A stretch of 64,000 bases of DNA from Burkholderia cepacia. Lineage in GTDB: Bacteria; Pseudomonadota; Gammaproteobacteria; Burkholderiales; Burkholderiaceae. Each line of letters begins with the position of its first letter. Positions within the stretch are counted from its first letter, which is position 1. The position numbers and the translations under genes are program-made. The stretch spans positions 620,001 through 684,000 of the forward strand of contig NZ_CP013442.1 in NCBI RefSeq assembly GCF_001718835.1, given 5' to 3'. This document shows, in pieces, positions 56,691 to 64,000 of this stretch. The notes under the pieces were generated by a model. It saw only the letters and a list, made by a program, of their open reading frames with translations, had not been told where the DNA came from and ran no database searches.

Positions 56691-56726
56691 AAAAGCCCCC
56701 GTGCGCTGCCGCGCACGGGGGCTTTT
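56691..56726. terminator. Strong bidirectional intrinsic terminator upstream of the rRNA promoter
   Basis: A 16-base perfect stem (56691-56706 and 56711-56726), AAAAGCCCCCGTGCGC with loop TGCC, has A-runs and T-runs on its two sides. It lies between the rRNA promoter and the plus-strand gene at 56976 and insulates the operon from incoming minus-strand transcription. Confidence 0.9.
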
Positions 56727-56975
56727 GCGTTGACGAACCATGTATCCCAACGTCCTTGGTCCACCCAAAGCACGGTGCCCAATAACGCACGTCTCTATAT
56801 ATAGATGAAACGTCGAGTGCCTCAACGGGACGCGCACAGCAAACCCGATCGTGCTTGCCCGCCCCTGGCAGACCTCCCCGGCGCCACGCCTCCATACAGG
56901 ATCCCGTTTATGGGATGAAGGTCGAATGCGCCGTCGAGTATCATGCCGCGACCGAACCACGCACAATGACCAACG

Positions 56976-57413
56976 ATGGACAGCTCCACTCAATCCGACG
57001 AAGCCGATCTCCACGCCGAATACGCAGCGCTACGCCAACGCGCCGCCGCGCTGGAGGAACAGGTCCCGCCGCTCCTGCAACGCATTTCAGACGTGTTGCC
57101 TCGTATCGGGGGACAATCCGAGCCGGCGGATGATTACCGGGAACTGCTGGTCGGCGCGCGCAACGCCGCACTGGTGGCCATCGAGAACTACCAGCAGGCA
57201 ATCCCATTCCTGCAGACGGCCGACTCGATCATCGAGCAACTGGACAAGACACCCGAGCGTGACGAGGACGCGGAGTGGCGCGAATCGCTGCTGCAACGGC
57301 TCGACGAACTGATCGACGTCGCGACAGTGATGATCGACGATGCGGACATGCATTACGGTATGGCGCAGGAAACCAATCCCGCCGACGTGCCGCCATCCCT
57401 GCTCGACGATTGA
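56976..57413 (+). CDS. Hypothetical acidic helical protein
   Basis: This 145-residue protein is of no family I recognise. It is acidic and predicted mostly helical; residues 8-45 (DLHAEYAALRQRAAALEEQV) have heptad-like Leu/Ala spacing that suggests a coiled coil, and the C-terminus is rich in Asp. There is no signal peptide or membrane segment and no Cys motif. The ATG at 56976 lacks a strong ribosome site. It has normal GC-rich codon use, which supports a real gene, and lies next to the fragmentary genes that follow. Confidence 0.6.
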   Translation: MDSSTQSDEADLHAEYAALRQRAAALEEQVPPLLQRISDVLPRIGGQSEPADDYRELLVGARNAALVAIENYQQAIPFLQTADSIIEQLDKTPERDEDAEWRESLLQRLDELIDVATVMIDDADMHYGMAQETNPADVPPSLLDD

Positions 57414-57558
57414 ACAGCCGGGAATACCGGCAACAAGCAGTGAGCCCATGCAAACCGGCTCACTGCTCCGATCGGCGATGCAGTCCGCACCGCCCTCCAT
57501 ATCAGAAGCAGCAACCGCCCTTGCTCGATCCCTTCCGGATCGACAGCGCGGTTAGCCC

Positions 57559-58053
57559 GACGCATTTCCGCACGGCATGCTGCGCACGGGCGACCTCGGC
57601 TTCGTCGACGACCGCGGCCACCTGTTCATCTCCGGACGGATCAAGGACCTGATTATCCTGAACGGCGTGAACTACTATCCGCAGGACATCGAAGGCGCGG
57701 TGCTGAACGTGTCCGACCAGATTCGCCCGAACCGGCTCGCGGCGATCATGGTCGAGCGCGACGAGCAGGCGGGCGTCGTCGTCGTGCTCGAGGCGATCGG
57801 CCGGTTCGACCTCGCCGCGCTCGCGCCGGAAATCTGCCGCGAAGTATGGGACGCGTGCCAATTGACGCTGAGCGGCGTCATCCGCGTGAAGAAGGGCGAG
57901 ATCCACACGACGTCGAGCGGCAATATCCAGCGTGCGACCTGCGCGAAGATGCTCGCGGAAGGCGCGTACACGATCGAGGACGCGTATCTGCACGACGCCG
58001 CGCAGGCATGGCTCGCGCCCGTGATCGAACGGTGCGCGTCGGCCACGCTCTGA
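57559..58053 (+). pseudogene. 3' fragment of a fatty-acyl-AMP ligase (FAAL) gene
   Basis: The frame reads LRTGDLGFVDDRGHLFISGRIKDLIILNGVNYYPQDIE. This is the A8 region and C-terminal domain of a fatty-acyl-AMP ligase/FadD-like adenylating enzyme, usually about 570 or more residues. Only about 158 residues from the ATG at 57577 remain. An in-frame stop lies at 57553-57555, and the N-terminal AMP-binding domain with its P-loop and A5 motifs is absent. No activity as an adenylating enzyme is possible without it. FAALs normally load fatty acids onto PKS or NRPS lines, so this is a relic of a lost lipopeptide- or polyketide-type locus, not part of the intact PKS cluster 28 kb away. Confidence 0.75.
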
Positions 58054-58213
58054 CCGTGCGCATCCTCGCATCGCGCGCGCTGCCGGGGTATAGTCCGGCG
58101 GGGCGCGCGCCCGGTCCGCCGCCTCTGGCGTGGTCCCGCGCCGACTTTCGACACCCACCCGCACGGGTGGCCCGCCGGGCCTTCCGGCATCCGATTCGTT
58201 CAAACGCCGCTCG

Positions 58214-59107
58214 ATGGCTCCGTTGATTCTCGTTCTCGCCTGCCTCGTCGCAGGCGCCGCGCTCGCGCGGAGCAAGCGCCTGCCGGCCAACTTCCCGGCC
58301 AGCCTCAATTTCTTCGCGATCCAGATTTCGCTGCCGGCGCTCGTGCTGCAGCATCTGCACAAGATCGCGTTCGGCGCGGACGTGCTGTGGCTGTTCGCGA
58401 CGCCCGCGATCGTGTTCGCGGCGACAGCCGCGCTCGCGCTCGCCGCGGGCGCGCTGCTGCGCCTCGACAAGGCGACGGTCGGCTGCCTGACGCTCGTCTG
58501 CGGCACGAGCAACACGTCGATCGTCGGCGTGCCGGTCGTGCAGGCGCTGATCGGGAGCGCCGCGATCGGCCATGCGCTCGTCGTCGACCAGGCGAACTTC
58601 ATCGTGATGTGCACGGCGGGCCTCGTCGTCGCCGACCTGTACGCAGGCGGCACGATGAGCTGGCGCGGCGTCGCGCGGCAACTCGCCGGCTACCGGCCGA
58701 TCCAGGCGATGGTGCTGGCGCTGCTGCTGCGGCCGGTGCCGTTCCCGCCCGTGGTCGAGGACGTGCTGACCGCGCTCGGCGCCACACTCACGCCGATCGC
58801 GATGATCTCGGTCGGCGCGAGCTTCAGCCTGCGCAGCGCGCGCGACGCCGCACGTAATTTCATGGTCGGCATCGGCCTCAAGCTGCTCGTCGTGCCGGCG
58901 ATCGTGCTCGCCTGCGGGCTCTACGTGTTCGCGCAGCGGGGCGTGCCGCTCGCCGTCGCGCTGGTGCAGGCGGCGATGCCGCCAATGATCATCGCGGGAC
59001 TCATCGCCATCGACAAGAAGCTCGATCCGCCGCTCGCGGGCGCGCTGATGACGCTCGGCGTACCGGCGTCGATCGCCGCCGCGTGGCTATGGTTTCAATT
59101 GGCGTAG
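58214..59107 (+). CDS. AEC-family transporter
   Basis: This inner-membrane protein of 297 residues has about ten hydrophobic helices and belongs to the auxin efflux carrier family (Mem_trans), which in bacteria includes malonate and other carboxylate transporters. Family features are FPASLNFFAIQISLPALVLQ near the N-terminus, CGTSNTSIVGVPV in the middle and LGATLTPIAMISVGASF later. The ATG at 58214 opens the first helix. The substrate is unknown. Its 3' end overlaps the remnant of the response-regulator gene on the other strand. Confidence 0.88.
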   Translation: MAPLILVLACLVAGAALARSKRLPANFPASLNFFAIQISLPALVLQHLHKIAFGADVLWLFATPAIVFAATAALALAAGALLRLDKATVGCLTLVCGTSNTSIVGVPVVQALIGSAAIGHALVVDQANFIVMCTAGLVVADLYAGGTMSWRGVARQLAGYRPIQAMVLALLLRPVPFPPVVEDVLTALGATLTPIAMISVGASFSLRSARDAARNFMVGIGLKLLVVPAIVLACGLYVFAQRGVPLAVALVQAAMPPMIIAGLIAIDKKLDPPLAGALMTLGVPASIAAAWLWFQLA

Positions 59108-59547
59108 CCGGATCGCTTCTGCGGCGATCCGAACATCTTCGTATCATCGCGGAGCGATAGCGCTGCCCCGAAGCGGCCGACCGTATCGCCAGCAGCAGCT
59201 CGCCCGGCGAGTCTGCCTTGCTGACGAGCGCGGCGACACCCAGGCGCCAGGTCTCCCGATAGATGGCGCAGTTTTCCGCGACGGTGAAGACCACGATCGG
59301 CAGTGCAGGGAAATTGCGTCGAACGTACCCCAGCGTACGCAATCCGCCCCCCCTGCCTGTCGCCTTCGAACATGAAGTTGGTCACCAGCACATCACACGC
59401 GTCCGCGTGCAGTGTCGCGCTGTCCGACACGCGATGCGTCACGCATCCGATGTCATGACTCGCGACCACGCGCTCCACACCCAACGCGAATATCGGCTGA
59501 TCGTCCGCAACAATGAAGTCCAGGGTCTGTTTACATACGGAACGCAC
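59108..59547 (-). pseudogene. Response-regulator receiver domain, frameshifted and truncated
   Basis: The reverse strand encodes the start of a LuxR/BvgA-type response regulator (FIVADDQPIFALGVERVV, with the acidic pair, then DVLVTNFMFEGDRQGG). It then shifts frame in a run of seven G (complement of 59347-59353). The second frame continues the same domain (LRTLGYVRRNFPALPIVVFTVAEN, then LVSKADSPGELLLAIR with the conserved Lys). Removing one G restores a continuous receiver. After about 59160 homology ends and no helix-turn-helix output domain follows. The expected phosphoacceptor Asp is replaced in the DVLVTNF stretch by Asn. The gene therefore looks dead. Confidence 0.75.
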
Positions 59548-59667
59548 ATGCGAATGCCCGAAATCGCTCGTAGAGCAAGGAGCAAGGAGCGCCGTTTGGC
59601 CGAGCCAAACAAGCGACGCGAACCGGCATGCGCGGAAGCGAACGCGCCCGTGCGGAGGTCGGCGCCG

Positions 59668-60318
59668 CTACGGCGCACGCGTCATGGGCACCCGGATGTA
59701 TCCGCCCTCGGCATCCCCATAAACGTCGGCGCATCCTTCGATCACGAATCGCGCAGTCAGCGCGCACAGCGCGGCATCTCTCGCATCGACGGAAGTCAGC
59801 GTCGCGACGTCGATCCCCATCCTTTCCAGCAACTGCCTGCGCTGAACGCGCTTCTGTTTCGCGGACGCGACGTCCTTGCCCAGCAGCGCGCACGTGATCG
59901 CATGCGGATAGGTTTCGAAGCTCGCGCGCCCGCCCGCATAGCGCGGCGCGGTCAGCAGCGGGTACGCGTCGGCAAGCGCCCGATAGACCTGCTCGCCGAC
60001 GAACATCCAGTCATAGAAGCCGGTGGTGTTGGCCAGCGCGCGCTCGCGCGTCGGCGTCGAGAACAACGAAATCCGTTCGCGCACCAGCGCGCGCTCGGCC
60101 GGCCGGTGCCCTTCCCCGGCCCACCATCGGCACGGCGAATCGACACCGACGGCCACGACCTCGTGTTCGAGGCACAGCAGCGGCAGCGCTTCCGGCGCAA
60201 CGCCGTCGGCGCGATAGACGACCGACGTGCCGCGCAGGATCACGAGATCGCATTGCTTCCTTTCGCCACCCACATCGACGCCGGCGACGCAAGCCGATCG
60301 CTTCGCGCGCACGGTCAC
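59668..60318 (-). CDS. DUF429 family protein
   Basis: This 216-residue soluble protein starts with an RNase-H-like fold motif, CVAGVDVGGERKQCDLVIL, and has AVGVDSPCRWW near 75, then a CDS-like middle and DARDAALCALTARF near the end. These are features of DUF429, a nuclease-like family without established function. Its ATG overlaps the stop of the alarmone hydrolase gene (ATGA), so the two are translationally coupled. No nucleic-acid target can be proposed from sequence. Confidence 0.8.
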   Translation of the reverse strand: MTVRAKRSACVAGVDVGGERKQCDLVILRGTSVVYRADGVAPEALPLLCLEHEVVAVGVDSPCRWWAGEGHRPAERALVRERISLFSTPTRERALANTTGFYDWMFVGEQVYRALADAYPLLTAPRYAGGRASFETYPHAITCALLGKDVASAKQKRVQRRQLLERMGIDVATLTSVDARDAALCALTARFVIEGCADVYGDAEGGYIRVPMTRAP

Positions 60319-60839
60319 GCCGACGGCCGCGCGTCGTAGGCGGCGTCGAAGATCGCTTCGAGACCGGGATGCACGCCGCGCATCGGGTCGACGACCGACT
60401 TCGCCCAGTCGAAGTACGCCTGCTTGCGCTCGAGCGGCCAGTCCGCGGGCGGATGCCGTGCGATGTCGCGCAGGTTGCAGATCTTGTCGGCCAGCTTCAC
60501 GAGCTTTGCACGCCGGCTGATGGTCGCCGCATGCTCGACCTGCAGGCGTTTGCGCTCTTCCTTCGGCAACGACTTGTCGTCGGTGACTTCCATCACGATG
60601 TCCGCCACGTCCTTGCCGAACAGCCGCAGCAGTTCCTGCTCGGTCGTCTCCGTATCCTCGACCGTGTCGTGCAGCACGGCCGCGACGATCACCCGCTCGT
60701 CCTCGACGCCGGCCTCGTTGGCCAGCACGTCGGCGAGCGCGATCGGATGATTGATGTACGGCGACGCCTGTTCGTCCTTGCGCCGCTGATTGCGATGCTT
60801 GTCCGCCGCGAACGCGATGGCGGCTACCAGCTTTTTCAT
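60315..60839 (-). CDS. Small alarmone hydrolase, MESH1/SpoT-HD type
   Basis: This 174-residue single-domain HD hydrolase is expected to hydrolyse (p)ppGpp or a related nucleotide (metazoan MESH1 also uses NADPH). The manganese-binding motifs are HRNQRRK near residue 16, SPYINHP near 26, the HD pair in AAVLHDTVEDTE near 53, and KLADKICNLRDI near 115. There is no synthetase, TGS or ACT domain, so it is not full SpoT. It lies 31 bases after the stop of the YhaN-like gene and overlaps the DUF429 gene, forming a minus-strand operon. Confidence 0.85.
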   Translation of the reverse strand: MKKLVAAIAFAADKHRNQRRKDEQASPYINHPIALADVLANEAGVEDERVIVAAVLHDTVEDTETTEQELLRLFGKDVADIVMEVTDDKSLPKEERKRLQVEHAATISRRAKLVKLADKICNLRDIARHPPADWPLERKQAYFDWAKSVVDPMRGVHPGLEAIFDAAYDARPSA

Positions 60840-60870
60840 GATTGTTCCCGGAGTCGTTGAAAGTGCGAAC

Positions 60871-63800
60871 CTATGCGCCGACGGGCTCGCGCTGCAGCGC
60901 CACCACGTTGACCCGTTCGCCGAACACCGCCTTCACCAGCGGCAGCAGGTGATCGTGGTGCGTCAGGAACAGCACCTGGGTCCGCGTCGACAGATCGCGC
61001 AGCGCATCGAGGCCGGCCTTCGCGCGCGCGTCGTCGAAGTTGATGAACAGATCATCGGCGACGAACGGCAGCGCGGTCCGGCTGCCGAGCTGCAGTTCCA
61101 GCGCCGCGATCCGCAACGCCAGGAACAGCTGGTCGCGCGTCCCCTCGCTCATGCCGGTCACCTCGACCGACGCGCCCTTCGTCCGCTTCGCATGGAGCGC
61201 GGGCGGCGTCCGTTCGGTATCGACGGTCAGCCGCGCGAATTCGCCCAGCGTGAGCCCGGCGAAGATCTCGCCCGCACGCCGGAGCATCGGCCCCTGCTTC
61301 TGGTCGCGATAGCGATCCGTCGCCCACTTCAGCAACCGGCTCGCCGTGGCCGCTTCCAGGTACTGCTCGGCTGCATCGCCCATCGCCGCCAGCGCTTCCT
61401 GCCGTTTCGACTCGGCAACGGCCGCGTTCGCCTGGCCGTCGATCGCGCCGAACGCCTGCTCCGCGACCACCTGTTTCTGCGCAAGCTCGTTAAGCCGCTT
61501 GCCGACATCGCCCAGCGCCTGCTTGGCCGATTCGAGCAGCGCCGGCACGTCGGCGAGGTCCTGTTCCGCGATCTCGGCCTCGATCGCTTCCTGCGAAAGA
61601 CCGTCGCCATCCCGCACGAGCGCCTCCTGCGCCGCATCGAGCGACTGCCGCAGCTGACGATGCCGGTCGGAGCGCTCCGCGAGCGGCAGCGCCGCGTCGA
61701 TCGCCTCCACGCCGGCCATCTCGAGGAGCGGCTGAATCCTGGCGTCCGCGCCCGCAACCGCGGCAACGGCATCGGCCACCTTGCCCTCGGCGTGCCGGAT
61801 CGCGTCGTCGGCCCGTTCGATCGCTTTCGCGGTCTCCGTGGCGGCCGCGAGCCGCGCCGTCAGCCGGCGCGCGACTTCCGGCCAGTTGCCGGCGGCCAGC
61901 AGCTCGGGATCGAGCACTTCGGCCAGGCGCCGCGCGTCGCGTTCCAGCGCGGCCAGTTCCGCGCGGATCGCGGCGATGCGGCTGCGCGGCGCGTCTGCGG
62001 CGGCCAGTTCGGCGGCGACGGCGTTCGCCAGCTCGACCGCGCCCTCCGCCGCCGCAAGCGTCACAGCGCTCGTGGTGAGCCGCGCGTCCGCCAGCGCCTC
62101 GCGCCACTGCGCGTGCCACGCATCGTAGGCCGCCTGTGCGTGATCGGCTTTCGCCTGTGCGCCCGCACGCGCGCGCTCGACCTGACGCACCTGATCCTCG
62201 AGGCTGCCCTGCTGCGCGATCGATTTCTCCGCCGACTGCACGAACGACTCCGCGGCAGCGACGAGCGCCGCGAGCCCGTCGTCGCTGTCGCGCGAAACAG
62301 CCCGCAATGTGGACTGCAGCGCCGCCTCGGCCGCCACGCGCGCGGCGCGCGTCGATTCGAGCTCATGCGCCTGACGCTCGTATTCGGCCTGCGCGGCGAA
62401 CACCGCGTCGCGCTTCGCCAGCCAGTCGTTCATGTCGGCGAGCGGCATGCCCGGCACGCCGGCGGCCGTCGCGAGCCGCGTCCACGCGTCCCGGTGCGCG
62501 GACAGCTCCTGCTCGCGCTCGGCCAGCGCGGCCTGCCTGCGCGTCACGCCCGCACGCGCGGATTCGACCTGCTGACGCAGCGACTGCAACGTCGCCGCCG
62601 CCTGCGTCGTGCCGAGCCGGGAATCGACGAGCTCGTCCGCGAGCCGGATCGCGTCGTCGACCGCCGGCGCGCCGGCGTCGAGGCCGACCGCGCCGCGCTT
62701 GATGTCGCCCCATGCGCCGTCGCGCCGCGCACGCGCCGCCAGCACGTCGGCGGTCGTGACGACCTTGTGGTTCTCCGCGAAGTGCTTCTCGTGCAGTTCG
62801 AGCCGTTCGAGCTCTTCGCGAGCATGATCCAGCGCGTCGCGCACCGCCGCGACCGCGCCCGCATGCTCGTTGTCGTCCTTTTGCCACGCGACGAGCCGTG
62901 CCGTCGACGGCAGGTCGAGCGTGCGCAGCGCCGCCACGGGCTTGCGCCACTGCCCGAGCCCGTCGAGCGCGTCCGTCAGCGCGCGCTCCGCCAGCGCGAC
63001 CTCGCGCTCGAGCACCTGTTCCCGCGATGCGCTGTTCCTGAAGCCCTGCGCGTCGGCGAGCGCGATGCGCAGCGCCTCGGGCGCCTCGACCGTCGACAGT
63101 CGATCGAGCTGGTCCTTCAGTTGCGCAAGCTCGCGCACCTTCTCGTCGAGCGATTCGCGCGTGCCGGCCAGCGCCTGGTGCAGCGCACCGTGTTCGCGCA
63201 ACAGGTTGGCCACGGTCTTCAGCGACAGCGCCGTCGGCAGCGACGCACGCAGCGACGCTTCGTCCGTCGGCCATCCGAGCTGCGCCGCGGCGCCGAATGC
63301 GGCCAGCAGGTGCCGCTCGACGTCCGCACCGAGCAGCAGCAGATCCTGCGCGTGATTCATGCACGCGCCGCGCAGCCGATCGAGCGCTTCGATGTCGGCG
63401 GACAGCGCGAGCACGTCGCCGTCCGCGACGATCGCATCGCGCGCGTGCCGCTTGCCGGCGAGATCGGCGCGCCGCTCTTCCAGCACCTTCTGTTCGGCCG
63501 CGAGATCGCCCTGCGCCTTCAACAGATCTGCATACGCGGTGGGCGGCAACTCGACGACCGCGCCCAGCTCCGCCAGCGCCGCGTCCTTGACCGTCAGCTC
63601 CTTGAGGTACGGCGCCAGCCGCCGCACGCGCTCGAGCTTCGAGCGCAGCGCTTCGAGCCGGCGCTGTTCCGCGCGCGCCTGCTCGATCTGCTGTTCGACC
63701 GCTTCGCGCGCGTCCTTGCGTTCGACCCAGTCGCGCGTGCGCACCTGAACCGTCTTCAGCTCGGTCACGGCTTCGTTGAACGACGTTTCGGCCAGCGCGA

Positions 63801-64000
63801 ACGCGCTGCCGCTGCGACGCGGCGCCCACAGCTCGACCGCACGCGCATCGAGCTCCTCGCGCACCGGCCCGAGGCTGCCGACCCCGGCGGCCGATTCGAA
63901 CAGCACCTGGCCGAGCTTGTCGGATGCGTCGAGAATGCTCCGGCCGCCGTCGACCAGGCGCCCGTGATCGAGCCCGAACATCTGCTCGAAGAATTCCTTG
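60871..64000 (-). CDS. YhaN-like SMC/SbcC-type ATPase (5' end outside window)
   Basis: At least 1036 residues of a large coiled-coil ATPase are visible; the frame is open at the right edge, so the N-terminal Walker A is not seen. Long Ala/Glu/Leu/Arg heptad stretches run through the middle. Near the C-terminus are GMSEGTRDQLFLALRIAALE (ABC signature), FVADDLFINFDDARA (Walker B and D-loop) and VLFLTHHDHLL (H-loop His). These are the hallmarks of the YhaN/SbcC group, which works in DNA end processing with an SbcD/YhaO-like nuclease; that partner gene is expected upstream, outside the window. Confidence 0.85.
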   Translation of the reverse strand, partial: KEFFEQMFGLDHGRLVDGGRSILDASDKLGQVLFESAAGVGSLGPVREELDARAVELWAPRRSGSAFALAETSFNEAVTELKTVQVRTRDWVERKDAREAVEQQIEQARAEQRRLEALRSKLERVRRLAPYLKELTVKDAALAELGAVVELPPTAYADLLKAQGDLAAEQKVLEERRADLAGKRHARDAIVADGDVLALSADIEALDRLRGACMNHAQDLLLLGADVERHLLAAFGAAAQLGWPTDEASLRASLPTALSLKTVANLLREHGALHQALAGTRESLDEKVRELAQLKDQLDRLSTVEAPEALRIALADAQGFRNSASREQVLEREVALAERALTDALDGLGQWRKPVAALRTLDLPSTARLVAWQKDDNEHAGAVAAVRDALDHAREELERLELHEKHFAENHKVVTTADVLAARARRDGAWGDIKRGAVGLDAGAPAVDDAIRLADELVDSRLGTTQAAATLQSLRQQVESARAGVTRRQAALAEREQELSAHRDAWTRLATAAGVPGMPLADMNDWLAKRDAVFAAQAEYERQAHELESTRAARVAAEAALQSTLRAVSRDSDDGLAALVAAAESFVQSAEKSIAQQGSLEDQVRQVERARAGAQAKADHAQAAYDAWHAQWREALADARLTTSAVTLAAAEGAVELANAVAAELAAADAPRSRIAAIRAELAALERDARRLAEVLDPELLAAGNWPEVARRLTARLAAATETAKAIERADDAIRHAEGKVADAVAAVAGADARIQPLLEMAGVEAIDAALPLAERSDRHRQLRQSLDAAQEALVRDGDGLSQEAIEAEIAEQDLADVPALLESAKQALGDVGKRLNELAQKQVVAEQAFGAIDGQANAAVAESKRQEALAAMGDAAEQYLEAATASRLLKWATDRYRDQKQGPMLRRAGEIFAGLTLGEFARLTVDTERTPPALHAKRTKGASVEVTGMSEGTRDQLFLALRIAALELQLGSRTALPFVADDLFINFDDARAKAGLDALRDLSTRTQVLFLTHHDHLLPLVKAVFGERVNVVALQREPVGA

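Overview
The window looks like Burkholderia sensu stricto DNA. It is GC-rich, carries an rRNA operon (16S, tRNA-Ile(GAT), tRNA-Ala(TGC), 23S, 5S) with a beta-proteobacterial leader, and has Burkholderia-type pyrimidine catabolism and nucleoside salvage genes. The species assignment is an inference from gene content; no search was run.

Region 1 (1-29,528, all minus strand) is one long co-directional operon and the highlight of the window. In transcription order it encodes a BioF-type 8-amino-7-oxononanoate synthase (GTG start 29,528), a D-amino-acid-oxidase-like flavoprotein, a zinc-free MDR/quinone oxidoreductase, a biotin synthase BioB, a TobZ/NodU-type carbamoyltransferase, an NRPS-PKS loading plus first extension module, a second PKS module, a third PKS module with thioesterase, a secreted avidin-family biotin-binding protein, and an MFS exporter that runs off the left edge. 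Read colinearly, the assembly line takes a small amino acid, then malonyl (KR, altered DH), malonyl (DH-ER-KR) and methylmalonyl (DH-ER-KR), followed by TE. With an alanine starter the chain is 8-amino-7-hydroxy-2-methylnonanoate, the carbon skeleton of the biotin precursors KAPA/DAPA with an alpha-methyl group. Complete BioB and BioF homologues and an avidin in the same operon make a biotin-antimetabolite system the leading hypothesis: a biotin-precursor mimic, a secreted biotin scavenger, an exporter, and spare biotin enzymes for self-resistance or tailoring.

Region 2 (29,529-31,731) is the boundary. It holds an AT-rich, inverted-repeat-rich intergenic stretch upstream of the operon, a DUF1697 gene, and what looks like a 5'-truncated gene. 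Region 3 (31,732-34,917) is a periplasmic methionine-sulfoxide repair operon, msrB-dipZ-msrA, followed by a stand-alone Rieske oxygenase gene (35,215-36,333).

Region 4 (36,388-50,923) handles nucleosides and pyrimidines. A minus-strand salvage set (tsx, NUP, nupC, deoC, deoA, cdd) lies downstream of a reductive pyrimidine degradation set (ureidopropionase-type hydrolase, preT, preA, NCS1 transporter, hydantoinase). A divergent RutR-like TetR regulator follows. Similar inverted repeats lie next to the regulator and upstream of tsx, which suggests shared control.

Region 5 (50,954-56,726) is the rRNA operon on the minus strand, between a terminator and its own promoter, with a further terminator hairpin upstream. 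Region 6 (56,976-64,000) contains an unrecognised small protein, a 3' fragment of a fatty-acyl-AMP ligase, an AEC transporter, a frameshifted response-regulator remnant, and a minus-strand set of DUF429 protein, small (p)ppGpp hydrolase and a YhaN-like ATPase that runs off the right edge.
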